A stretch of 64,000 nt of DNA, from positions 15,844 to 79,843 of the forward strand of contig CAZKBB010000004.1 in NCBI GenBank assembly GCA_964550935.1, given 5' to 3'. Both the position numbers and the translations under genes were made by a program. Below are positions 43,472 to 51,961 of the stretch, in pieces (position 1 is the stretch's first letter; the number at the start of each line of letters is the position of its first letter). This DNA comes from JBCBSP01 sp964550935 (lineage in GTDB: Bacteria > Pseudomonadota > Alphaproteobacteria > Caulobacterales > Maricaulaceae). The notes under the pieces are model-generated. The model ran no database searches and was not told the origin of the DNA. It worked only from the letters and a program-made list of their open reading frames with translations.

Positions 43472-44820
43472 CAGTAGCGCAGTCTCCGGTAGGCGAGGAT
43501 CAGAACCAGCGCCAGCAGGGCGCAGGTCGAGGGCAGGACGAGCAGGCGATACATCGCGCCGGCCGCTTCCGGATCGCCCACGATCGCCGAAACGAGGATC
43601 GGGCCGAGCCCGCCGCCGATCATGGTGGTCAGCCCGTTATACAACCCCACGTCCCCGCCGAGCGAGCCCTGGGGCAGCGCGCGCTGCAAAAGCGCGAACT
43701 CGGCCGCGGTGTAGGCCGAGGTCATGAACACCGCCGCGGCGAAGAAAGCCATGACGAGCCAGACCGGATCCGCGCTGAGCGAGAAGAACACCAAAATGCC
43801 GGCGCAGAAATAGCCGAACGCGCCCACCAGAGCGCGCGCGTTGGTGCGGTCGCCGAGATTGGACCAGATCATCACCCCGACGATCGAGCCGGCGAACGGG
43901 AGCGAGACCGCCCAGGTCAGCTGCTCGAAAGGCAGGCCCTTGGTGCGCACGAAGAAGCTCGGCAGCCAGCTCGTCAGCCCCAGCGCGACGATGTTGTTCA
44001 AGATTCCGGCGAACAGGAGCATCAGAAAGGACGGGCTGGAGAAGAGCCGGCGCATCCGGCCGCGCCCCTTCGCATGGGCGGGGTCGTCGTCCGGCTGGGT
44101 CTCCTGCGCGATGCCGTGCTCGATATGGGCGCGCTCGGCCTTGGACACGTTCGGCGCCTCGCGGGGCGTGTCGTAGAGCGTGCGCAGGACCAGAGGCAGG
44201 GTGAGCAGAAGACCCACCACGCCGAGCCCCCAAAAGCCGATGCGCCAGCCGAACAGGTGCATGGTCGGCACCAGCAGGACCGGCGACAGAAGGATCGCCA
44301 GGAACAGACCCGAAATCCAGATCGAGTTCGCCCGCCCGCGCTCGGCCGGGGGAAACCAGGCGCGCGCGAGCATGTTCATCATCGGGAAGTGCACGCCTTC
44401 GGAGACGCCGAGCAGCACCCGCGTCGCGGCCAGCGCCAGGAGATACTGGCTCGCCACCGCGCCCATGGCGGTGAAGATCGACCACAGCACCACGACGACG
44501 ATCATCGACACGCGCGGGCCGATGCGCGCAGCGAGCGGGGACAGAAAAATGTTCGCCAGCCCGTAGCCCACGTAGAAGACCGAGAACAGGATCTCGCCGT
44601 AGCTGGTCAGCTGGTCGTCGTCCCAGCCGTACTCCTCGCCCATGAGCGGCAGGGCGAGCGAGATGTTCACCCGGTCCAGATAGCCCACGAAGAGCGAGAT
44701 CATGAGCACGTAGGCGAGCCGCCAGCGTTTCGCGTCGGCGCGCCACAGCACCGAGAGCGACGAGCGCCCCGCGCCCGGCGGCGCCGGCGGCGCGGCGTCC
44801 GGCGATGCGGCCCCGCTCAC
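43471..44820 (-). CDS. MFS transporter, anion:cation symporter type
   Basis: A 449-residue, 12-helix transporter. The DRVNISLALPLMGEEYGWDD segment after the first helix and the GVSEGVHFPMMNMLARAWFPPAERGRAN segment are typical of the ACS family, which takes up organic anions such as hexuronates, phthalate or tartrate. It lies 4 bp after the PLP lyase gene and shares one base with the downstream tetR. It would carry the pathway substrate, or a product released outside the membrane, into the cytoplasm. Confidence 0.92.
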   Translation of the reverse strand: MSGAASPDAAPPAPPGAGRSSLSVLWRADAKRWRLAYVLMISLFVGYLDRVNISLALPLMGEEYGWDDDQLTSYGEILFSVFYVGYGLANIFLSPLAARIGPRVSMIVVVVLWSIFTAMGAVASQYLLALAATRVLLGVSEGVHFPMMNMLARAWFPPAERGRANSIWISGLFLAILLSPVLLVPTMHLFGWRIGFWGLGVVGLLLTLPLVLRTLYDTPREAPNVSKAERAHIEHGIAQETQPDDDPAHAKGRGRMRRLFSSPSFLMLLFAGILNNIVALGLTSWLPSFFVRTKGLPFEQLTWAVSLPFAGSIVGVMIWSNLGDRTNARALVGAFGYFCAGILVFFSLSADPVWLVMAFFAAAVFMTSAYTAAEFALLQRALPQGSLGGDVGLYNGLTTMIGGGLGPILVSAIVGDPEAAGAMYRLLVLPSTCALLALVLILAYRRLRY

Positions 44821-44824
44821 CGCT

Positions 44825-46258
44825 TCAGGCCTTCGCGTAGAGACGGTTCATGAACTCAACGAGGATCCGGTCGCGATGCTCTGAGGGAATGACGTTCATG
44901 ACATTGTTGATCTCGCGCATTTCGCCAGGCAGGTCGCCCGGCTCGCCGAACACGCCGGCCATGGCGTCCATGATCTCCCCGGCGGGCAGGGCGAGCATCG
45001 CCTCGAACTCCGGCGGCAGCTCGGTCATGGTCTGGTGCTCGTTCGAACCGCGCAGCCGGGCGACCTCCTCTTCGAGGTCCGAGATCAGCTGGTCGGTGTG
45101 GGGCGCGTTCGAGGCGCCGACCGACAGGTGAAGGTTCGCCGGCGAAGGCCCGTAGCCGAACTGGGGCTGCAGGAACCAGCCGCGCGCCTTCATGGCGTCG
45201 CCGAGCGCGAAGATGTCGAAATCCGTCGCGGTGAAGGCGAACAGATTGCCCGGCGGCCGGCCGAGCATCTTCAGGCCCTCGATCCGGTCCACAGCCGCGC
45301 GGATCTTCTCAGAGGCCTCCTGGGTGGCCTCGGCCAGGGCCAGATAGCCGTCTTCGCCCAGATAGTTGAGGATCGCCCAAGCGCCCGCGATCGGCCCGCC
45401 GGACTTCGTCGACATCACGGTGGGATTGATCACGGTGTAACCGGTCCAGCCCGACCAGGCGAAGATCTGGCGCCGGCGCATCTCGCCGTCCTTGTAGAGT
45501 ATGCAGGAGGCGCCCTTGGCCGCGTAGCCCCATTTGTGGAAGTCCATCGACATCTGCGTCACGCCGGGCGTGGAGAGGTCGAACTCGGGTATGTCCGCGC
45601 CGAGCTTGCGCGCGAACGGCAGATACATCCCGCCCACGCAGCAATCGACATGAAACAGAACGCCGGCCTTTTCGGCGACCGCGCCCATCTGCTTGATCGG
45701 ATCGACGACGCCGTGGGCGTAGCTCGGCGCCGAGCCGACGATCATAACGGTCTGATCGGTGATCGCCGCGGCCATGTTCTCCGGGATCGCCTCGAAGGTC
45801 TCAGGGTCCACCTTGGTGGTGACCGGCTTCACGTCGAAATAGGCGCAGGCCTTGAAGAAGGCCGGGTGCGCGGTCTCCGGCAGGACGAGCTCAGGGGTGC
45901 GCACTTCGGGGCGCTCGGCGCGGGCGTGATCGCGCGCGGTCTTCACGGATAGAAGGATGCTTTCAGTCCCGCCCGAGGTAAACGAACCCTTCGCGCCGGA
46001 AGGGGCGTTATGCAGATCCAGCGCAGCGGCGATGACGTCCTTTTCAAGCTCCAGACAGGACGGAAAGCTCGTCGGATCGAGGCCGTTCTCGGTCAGGTAC
46101 ATCGAATAGGCGTCCTTCAGGAGGCCCATCGCGTCCGGCCCGGCGTCGTAGACATAAGCGAAGACCCGGCCGTCGGCCCAGTTCACATCCTCGCCCTTGC
46201 GCGCCTCAAGCTCGCTCAGAATCGCGGCGCGGTCGCCGCGCGCTTTCGGGAACTTCAT
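44825..46258 (-). CDS. Sphingosine-1-phosphate-lyase-like PLP decarboxylase-family enzyme
   Basis: A 477-residue fold-type I PLP enzyme of the group II decarboxylase superfamily. It has GSFTSGGTESILLSVKTARDHA, HVDCCVGGMYLPF (PLP Asp) and the PLP Lys, residue 242, in MDFHKWGYAAKGASCILYKD. WSGWTGYTVINPTVMSTKSGGPIAGAWA is closest in style to sphingosine-phosphate lyases, which split a phosphorylated amino alcohol into an aldehyde and phosphoethanolamine. There is no membrane helix. Start 46258 has GGGGAGAGG upstream. It opens the unit with MFS, TetR and D-threonine-aldolase-like genes. The real substrate could be another beta-hydroxy amine or amino acid. Confidence 0.85.
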   Translation of the reverse strand: MKFPKARGDRAAILSELEARKGEDVNWADGRVFAYVYDAGPDAMGLLKDAYSMYLTENGLDPTSFPSCLELEKDVIAAALDLHNAPSGAKGSFTSGGTESILLSVKTARDHARAERPEVRTPELVLPETAHPAFFKACAYFDVKPVTTKVDPETFEAIPENMAAAITDQTVMIVGSAPSYAHGVVDPIKQMGAVAEKAGVLFHVDCCVGGMYLPFARKLGADIPEFDLSTPGVTQMSMDFHKWGYAAKGASCILYKDGEMRRRQIFAWSGWTGYTVINPTVMSTKSGGPIAGAWAILNYLGEDGYLALAEATQEASEKIRAAVDRIEGLKMLGRPPGNLFAFTATDFDIFALGDAMKARGWFLQPQFGYGPSPANLHLSVGASNAPHTDQLISDLEEEVARLRGSNEHQTMTELPPEFEAMLALPAGEIMDAMAGVFGEPGDLPGEMREINNVMNVIPSEHRDRILVEFMNRLYAKA

Positions 46259-46314
46259 CGGGCCTCTCCCCTCGCCGACCGCGCGCCCTTGGCGGCGACG
46301 CGTCTTTACGATTA

Positions 46315-46330
46315 TTGTACGATCGTACAA
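46315..46330. promoter_or_regulatory. Perfect 16-bp palindrome in divergent promoter region
   Basis: TTGTACGATCGTACAA is a perfect palindrome in an AT-richer patch of the 117-bp region between the PLP lyase gene (minus) and acylase B (plus). It contains promoter-like hexamers (TTGTAC; TACAAT on the minus strand), so a bound dimer would block transcription. The TetR encoded at 42797-43471 is the likely ligand. Confidence 0.7.
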
Positions 46331-46375
46331 GAACGCGCGCCGGTGACAAGCCGCCGCGACCAAAGGGGGACAGGC

Positions 46376-48916
46376 ATGGGCCGTATTCTGATCATCGCCG
46401 GCGCGCTCGCCGCCGTAATTCTGCTCGGCGCCTGGTTCGCGCTGCAGAGCTGGCTCAACGCGGCTCTGCCCGATCACTCGGGGCGCGAGACCGTGGCCGG
46501 CTTGAGCGCGCCGGTGGAGATCCTGCGCGATGATCGCGGCGTCGCGCACATCTTCGCCGAGACGCGCGAGGATCTCCTGTTCGGCCAGGGCTATGTCCAC
46601 GCCCAGGACCGCTTCTTTACGATGGACTTCTACCGCCGGGCCGCGCGGGGCGAGCTTGCAAGCCTCGTCGGCGGCGCGGATGAGGTGATCGAAACCGACA
46701 TCCTGTCGCGCACGATGGACTTCACGGGCCTCGCCCGGCGCGATTTCGATCAGCTGCCTGCGGACGCCCGAGCCTCGCTTGAAGCCTTCGCAGCCGGGGT
46801 CAACACTTATATCGAGGGGCGCGAGCCGAACGCGCTGGCGCTGGAGTACGCCGTGCTCGGCCTTGGCGGGCTGGCGCCCGAGATCGCGCCCTGGCGCGCC
46901 TCCGACTCGCTCGTGGTCGCCAAGCTGATGGGCTTCGCCCTGTCGGGCCGCGACATGGAGACCGAGCGCCAGCGCGCGGCGGTGCGCGCGAGCGTCGATG
47001 CGGACATGTACGCCCAATGGCGCCCCGGGTACGACTACGAGCGCCACCCGAGCGTCATCAAGGCCGAAGACCTGCCCGTCATCGCCGAAGCGGCCGGCCT
47101 CAGCGCGCCTGAGGCGGCGGAGGCCGGCGAGGCGGCAACCGGCGGCGGACCGCTTCCGCCCGGCGGCGGCTTTCATCTGCGCGACATCGCCCTATTCGAC
47201 CTGGTCGGTTTCGGCGCGGAGGGCGCGGGTTCGAACGCTTGGGCGATCTCGGGCGAGCACACGAGATCGGGCCTGCCCATGCTGGCGGCCGATCCCCATA
47301 ACGGCATCGAGATGCCGAATGTCTGGCACGAGATCGGCCTGAATCTGCGCCCCTTGGACGGGTCCGAACCCTACTCGATCTATGGCTACGCCGCCGCGCC
47401 CTTCTACCTGATCCTGGAGGGGCGCAATCAGCACGCCGCCTGGGGCACGACGAACGTCACCGGCGGAGATGCGCTCGATCTCTTCCGCCTCGAAGTCGAC
47501 CCGGACGATCCCGGCCGCTACCGCCATGACGGCGAATGGCGCGCGTTCGAGACTGAAACCGTCACGCTCGACATCGCCGGGGGCGACCCGCGCGAGATCA
47601 CGATAAGGCGCACCCATTTCGGCCCGGTCATGCCCGATGACGGCTCCGGCGAGACCTATGCGGTGCGCTGGGGCGGGTTCGAGCCGAGCCGCATCGTGGA
47701 GGCGAGCCTCGCCATCCCCTTCATCGAGAGTTTCGAGGACCTGCAGGCCGCGGTGGAGCACTGGGACTATCCGCCCACCCACTTCGTCTATGCGGGGCGG
47801 AACGGGGATATCGGCATGCAGCAGGCCGCGCGCTTGCCTATCCGCGCGCCGGGCGCGGACGGATCCGTCCCCCAGGACGGATCCACGTCCGCGACCGCCT
47901 GGCGGGGCTATCTTCCCTATGACCGCATGCCGTCGGTGAAGAACCCGGCCGCGGGCTTCGTCGCGACCGGCAACAATCCGGCCGTTCCGCCGGACTATTT
48001 CGAGGCGGTGCGCCGCGTGGACGCGATCGAGGGCGAGATCGACTATCTCAAGGACGGCGCGCGCGGCTATCGCGGCGCGCGCATCGAGGAGCGCCTGATC
48101 GCGGACCGGCCCCACGACCGGGCGAGCGTCGCCGCGATCCAGACCGACGTCACCCCGCCCGGGCTCGCCGACAACCTCCAGCCCTTCGCCACGGTCCCGC
48201 TCGGGCCCGACGCCGAGACCGCCGGGATGTGTCAGGACACGCTGGCGGGCTGGGACGGCGCGTTTGCGAGCGACAGCGCCGGCGCGCTCGTCTTCGCCCA
48301 TGTCTGGAGCGAGACGCTGGAGCAGGTCTATCGCCCGCACCTGCCCGACGGCGTGTCGCCCAAGGTGGGCATGACCGAGATGCTCTCGCTTGAAACCATC
48401 CTCGCCGACGCCGACAGCGGCTGGTGGGACGATCCGGCGACCCGCTCCACGGTTGAGCGCCGCGACGACCGCTTGCCGGGGCTCCTCTCCGCGGCGTGCG
48501 AGGCGCTGACCGAGGCGCACGGGTCCGACCCGGAAGCCTGGCGTTGGGACGCCGCGCACGGCGCGATGTTCGAAAACCCCGTGCTCGACGGCTCAGGGAT
48601 CGGGCCGCTGCAGTCGATCGGCAATCGCGGGCCCATCCCCACCTTCGGCGGGACCGGCACGGTCAGCATCGGGCGCTGGCGCCACGGCGACGGCTACGCC
48701 CCGGTGCACATCCCCGGCTATCGCTTCGTCATCGACCTCGCCGAGATCGACACGTTTCTGACGATCAACTCCACCGGCCAGTCGAGCCATCCCCGTTCGG
48801 ACCATTACGCCGACCAGATGCAGGCTTGGAGCGAGGGGCGCTATGTGGAGCGCACCCTCGACGAGACCCGCCTGCGCGAGCGCGGCGCGCGCGTGGTCCT
48901 CGATCCGGACGGCTAG
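46376..48916 (+). CDS. Penicillin acylase family Ntn-hydrolase (acylase B)
   Basis: An 846-residue precursor with an N-terminal membrane/signal helix (ILIIAGALAAVILLGAWFALQ). Alpha-chain features are DDRGVAHIFAETREDLLFGQGYVHAQDRFFTMDFYRRAARG. The predicted nucleophile is Ser286 in GAGSNAWAISGEHTRSG, followed by LAADPHNGIEMPNVWHEIGL, and C-terminal NSTGQSSHPRSDHYADQMQAW is typical of the family. This layout is of the classic penicillin/glutaryl acylase type and differs from acylase A. It is divergent from the PLP lyase gene across the 16-bp palindrome. It cleaves an unknown N-acyl amide in the periplasm. Confidence 0.94.
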   Translation: MGRILIIAGALAAVILLGAWFALQSWLNAALPDHSGRETVAGLSAPVEILRDDRGVAHIFAETREDLLFGQGYVHAQDRFFTMDFYRRAARGELASLVGGADEVIETDILSRTMDFTGLARRDFDQLPADARASLEAFAAGVNTYIEGREPNALALEYAVLGLGGLAPEIAPWRASDSLVVAKLMGFALSGRDMETERQRAAVRASVDADMYAQWRPGYDYERHPSVIKAEDLPVIAEAAGLSAPEAAEAGEAATGGGPLPPGGGFHLRDIALFDLVGFGAEGAGSNAWAISGEHTRSGLPMLAADPHNGIEMPNVWHEIGLNLRPLDGSEPYSIYGYAAAPFYLILEGRNQHAAWGTTNVTGGDALDLFRLEVDPDDPGRYRHDGEWRAFETETVTLDIAGGDPREITIRRTHFGPVMPDDGSGETYAVRWGGFEPSRIVEASLAIPFIESFEDLQAAVEHWDYPPTHFVYAGRNGDIGMQQAARLPIRAPGADGSVPQDGSTSATAWRGYLPYDRMPSVKNPAAGFVATGNNPAVPPDYFEAVRRVDAIEGEIDYLKDGARGYRGARIEERLIADRPHDRASVAAIQTDVTPPGLADNLQPFATVPLGPDAETAGMCQDTLAGWDGAFASDSAGALVFAHVWSETLEQVYRPHLPDGVSPKVGMTEMLSLETILADADSGWWDDPATRSTVERRDDRLPGLLSAACEALTEAHGSDPEAWRWDAAHGAMFENPVLDGSGIGPLQSIGNRGPIPTFGGTGTVSIGRWRHGDGYAPVHIPGYRFVIDLAEIDTFLTINSTGQSSHPRSDHYADQMQAWSEGRYVERTLDETRLRERGARVVLDPDG

Positions 48917-48942
48917 CCCCGGGTTCGGACCCGCCCCGCCCG

Positions 48943-48969
48943 GATTTCCCGCGCTCAGATTTCCCGCGC
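48943..48969. repeat. Start of a 15-bp tandem repeat at the edge of gap 2
   Basis: GATTTCCCGCGC occurs at 48943-48954 and again at 48958-48969, a 15-base period, 17 bases before the Ns. A tandem array continuing into the gap would explain why the assembly broke here. Only two units are visible. Confidence 0.5.
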
Positions 48970-48985
48970 CCTTGGCGGGGCCGCC

Positions 48986-49085
48986 NNNNNNNNNNNNNNN
49001 NNNNNNNNNNNNNNNNNNNNNNNNNNNNNNNNNNNNNNNNNNNNNNNNNNNNNNNNNNNNNNNNNNNNNNNNNNNNNNNNNNNNN
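48986..49085. other. Assembly gap 2 (100 N)
   Basis: One hundred Ns between acylase B and the truncated crtE. Placeholder length. It hides the crtE start and possibly other sequence. Confidence 0.95.
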
Positions 49086-49816
49086 CGCGCGTGCGCGCGA
49101 GCGTGGCGCTTGACGCCGGCGCGGCGCTCGGGCTCGACGCCGAAGCCCGGCTGTCGATCGCGGCGGCGTGCGAGCTTCTTCATAACGCCTCACTGATCCA
49201 TGATGATCTGCAGGACCACGATCCCTCCCGGCGCGGCCGCGATGCGGTCTGGGCGCGCTTCGGCGGCGAGGTCGCGCTGTGCGCGGGCGATCTGATGCTT
49301 TCGGCGGCCTATGCGGCGCTCGCCGGCGCCGGTCCGCGCGCGGGCGCGCTCATCGCCCACGTCCACGCCCGCGTCGCGGCGGTCATCGCCGGTCAGTGCG
49401 CCGATCTCGACCCCGGGCCGGCGCGCGCCGACGCGCAGGCCTATGAGCGCATCGCTGCGGCCAAGTCCGGCCCGCTTCTGAGCCTGCCGCTGGAGCTCAC
49501 CCTGATGGCTTCGGGTCGGGAGGACCGGATCGAGGCGGCGGCGTACGCGGCGGAACGCTTCGCGATCGCCTATCAGATCTCCGACGACCTGGACGACGCC
49601 GAACAGGACGCCGACGGCGGCGAACTCAACATCGTCGCCGTGCTCGCCGCGAGCGGCGAGCAGGCCCCTTCAGCGGTCGCCGCGGCGCGCGCGCACGCCC
49701 TGTTCGAAGCCGCCCGTCGCGAAGCCGACGCGCTGCCGCGCGGGGCGGGCGCGCGCCTGGCCGACTATGCTGCGCGCATGGGTGCGCGCGTCGCGCGCGC
49801 GGAGACGGCGGCATGA
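49086..49816 (+). CDS. crtE: Geranylgeranyl/polyprenyl diphosphate synthase, 5' end missing
   Basis: An E-isoprenyl diphosphate synthase open from the gap edge to a stop at 49816. The first Asp-rich motif is in LLHNASLIHDDLQDHDPSRRG and the second in AYQISDDLDDAEQD; AAKSGPLLSLPLEL is the usual substrate helix. About 45 residues before the visible start should lie in the gap. It makes the C20 (or C15) diphosphate for phytoene. It is 52 bp upstream of crtB at the head of the carotenoid genes. Chain length cannot be set without the missing part. Confidence 0.88.
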
Positions 49817-49868
49817 GCCCGGACAGGGGCCGGGCGGTCGAGGTCCGGATCGCGTCCCGGGCGGCCAC

Positions 49869-50807
49869 ATGAGCGCTCACGCTATCACTCACGTTCCGGC
49901 CCGTGTTGAGGCGCGCGCGATGTTGCGCCGGCACGGACGGTCCTTTCACTTCGCCGGCCGGCTGCTGGGGCCCGACCATGGCGAGCGCGCGGCGCGGCTT
50001 TACGCCTTTTGCCGCCATGTCGACGACCTGGCCGACACCGCCGAGACCCGCGAGGCCGGCTCGGCCGCTCTGGCGCGCATTGCGCTGGCGATCCGGGAAA
50101 CCCGCGCCCTCGATACGAAGACCGCCGATTTCCTCGATCTGATGCAGGAGACCGGCATGGATGCGCGCGCGCCGCTGACCTTGATCGACGGCGTGGCGTG
50201 CGATCTCGACCGGGTGCGCGTGGCCGATGAGGCCGGCCTGATCGACTACGCCTACTCAGTCGCCGGCGTGGTGGGCCTGATGATGTGCGACGTGCTCGAC
50301 GTGGATGATCGCGCCGCCGCGCCGTTTGCGATCGATCTCGGCGTGGCGATGCAGCTGACCAATATTGCGCGTGATGTCGGCGCGGACGCCGCGCTGGGAC
50401 GGCGCTACCTGCCCGGCGACTGGGTGGGCGAGGCCGAGCCGGAGGCGATCGCCGATCCCGGGCCGGCGCTTCAGGGCGCGCTGCAGACCGCCACGCGCCA
50501 GCTGCTCAGCCTGGCCGGGCGCTATTATGACAGCGGCGAGCAGGGTCTTGGCTATCTGCCGGCGCATACCCGTCCGGCGATACTCACCGCCGCGCGGGTC
50601 TATCGCGCCATCGGGGACAAGATCGCCGCGAACGACTGGCGCAGCTGGGACCGGCGCGCTGTGATCTCCGGCCCGGAAAAACTCTCTCGCGGCGTCGGCG
50701 CCGTCGCAGCGTCTACCGGCAAGACCCGCAAGCGCGCCCAAGCCGCCCGCCACGACGCCGCCCTGCACGCCCCGATCGCTCATCGCTTCAGGGCCCACGC
50801 GCCATGA
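49869..50807 (+). CDS. crtB: Phytoene synthase
   Basis: A 312-residue trans-isoprenyl diphosphate synthase that joins two geranylgeranyl diphosphates into phytoene. The two Asp motifs are in YAFCRHVDDLADT and LTNIARDVGADAALGRRYLP, and the middle has YAYSVAGVVGLMMCDVL. Start at ATG 49869 gives the family N-terminus; the open frame upstream overlaps crtE. The last 4 bp overlap crtY (ATGA). Squalene synthases look similar, but the neighbours identify the product as phytoene. Confidence 0.93.
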   Translation: MSAHAITHVPARVEARAMLRRHGRSFHFAGRLLGPDHGERAARLYAFCRHVDDLADTAETREAGSAALARIALAIRETRALDTKTADFLDLMQETGMDARAPLTLIDGVACDLDRVRVADEAGLIDYAYSVAGVVGLMMCDVLDVDDRAAAPFAIDLGVAMQLTNIARDVGADAALGRRYLPGDWVGEAEPEAIADPGPALQGALQTATRQLLSLAGRYYDSGEQGLGYLPAHTRPAILTAARVYRAIGDKIAANDWRSWDRRAVISGPEKLSRGVGAVAASTGKTRKRAQAARHDAALHAPIAHRFRAHAP

Positions 50808-51961
50808 GCCGCAACCGCACCGACGCCGACATCCTCATCCTGGGCGCCGGGCTCGCAGGGCTGTCGCTCGCAGAGGCCTGCGTGAGGGCCGGAGCCGGCG
50901 CGCGCCTGGCTCTGGTGGAGCCGCGCGAGCGCTATCTCGACGACCGCACCTGGTGCTTCTGGCCCGCGCCGGGCGATCCCGACGCGGGGCTGGCTGAGGC
51001 GCGCTGGCCGCGCTGGCGCTTTTCGACGATTGACGGACGCGAGAGCGTTCAGGAAAGCGCCGACCGGCCTTACGTCTATCTGCGCGGCGCGCGCGTCTAC
51101 AAAGCCGCGCTCGACGCGGTTCGCGGCTCCAATCACGCGGCGCTGCACACCGGCGTTCACGCGAACGCGGTCACGCCGGGCGCCGACGCGGTGTCCGTCG
51201 AGACCAGCGCGGGCGTCTTGCGCGCCGCCCATGTGATCGACGCGCGCCCGCCCGCGCCGGATCGGCGCGAGGCGGCGACGCTGCTGCAGGTTTTCGCCGG
51301 ACGGGAGGTAGAGACCGACACGCCCATCTTCGACCCCAGCGAAGCCGAGCTGATGACCGACATGCGCTGCGACGCGCACGGCTTCCTCTTCTCCTACGTC
51401 CTGCCCCTGTCGCCCACGCGCGCGCTCGTCGAGGCGACGCGGTTTTGCGGGCCCGAGGTCTCGGCCGAAATCCTCGAGCGCGATCTGGACGCGCTGATCG
51501 CCGAGCGCGGCCTGGCGCGCGCCAAAGTGCTGCGCACCGAGGCCGGGCGTTTGCCGATGGGCCTGCCCGAGCCGGCGCCGAGCCCGGATGCGCGCATCGT
51601 GCGCGCCGGGACCGGCGGCGGCGGCTTGCGCGCCGCCTCCGGCTACGGCTTCAAGCGGATCCGCGCCTGGGCGCGCGGGTGCGCCCGGTCGATCACGGCC
51701 GGCGCCGGGCCGATCGGGCACCCCGCAGAGCCGCGCGCGCGCCTGGCCATGGATGCGCTGTTTCTTCAGGTGATCGAGCGCGAGCCGGACCGCGCCCCGG
51801 CGATCTTCATGGCGCTCGCCGAGCGGCTCGGCCCAGCGCGCTTTGTGCGCTTCATGAGCGACGAGGCCGGTCCGGCCGACCTCGCCGCGGTGATCGCAAG
51901 CCTGCCTCCGACCCCCTTCCTGAAAGCGCTCGCCGCCCCAGGGCGCAAGGTCGCGGCATGA
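50804..51961 (+). CDS. crtY: Lycopene beta-cyclase
   Basis: A 385-residue FAD-binding CrtY-type cyclase that converts lycopene to beta-carotene. It has the dinucleotide motif DILILGAGLAGLSLA, YLDDRTWCFW, DMRCDAHGFLFSYVLPLSPTRALVEATRF, the GRLPMG segment and GGLRAASGYGFKRI. Coupled by ATGA overlaps to crtB before it and blh after it. Making beta-carotene before the next gene's cleavage step fits the operon order. Confidence 0.93.
   Translation: MSRNRTDADILILGAGLAGLSLAEACVRAGAGARLALVEPRERYLDDRTWCFWPAPGDPDAGLAEARWPRWRFSTIDGRESVQESADRPYVYLRGARVYKAALDAVRGSNHAALHTGVHANAVTPGADAVSVETSAGVLRAAHVIDARPPAPDRREAATLLQVFAGREVETDTPIFDPSEAELMTDMRCDAHGFLFSYVLPLSPTRALVEATRFCGPEVSAEILERDLDALIAERGLARAKVLRTEAGRLPMGLPEPAPSPDARIVRAGTGGGGLRAASGYGFKRIRAWARGCARSITAGAGPIGHPAEPRARLAMDALFLQVIEREPDRAPAIFMALAERLGPARFVRFMSDEAGPADLAAVIASLPPTPFLKALAAPGRKVAA

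Noticed and set aside
49767..49868. Upstream extension of crtB by 34 codons
   Set aside because: The extension overlaps crtE, is Arg/Pro/Gly-rich, and the family N-terminus begins at ATG 49869.
51445..51957. Upstream extension of blh and, likewise, 52155-52841 for idi
   Set aside because: Both are out-of-frame shadows of the previous gene. The ATGA overlaps give starts with proper family N-termini.
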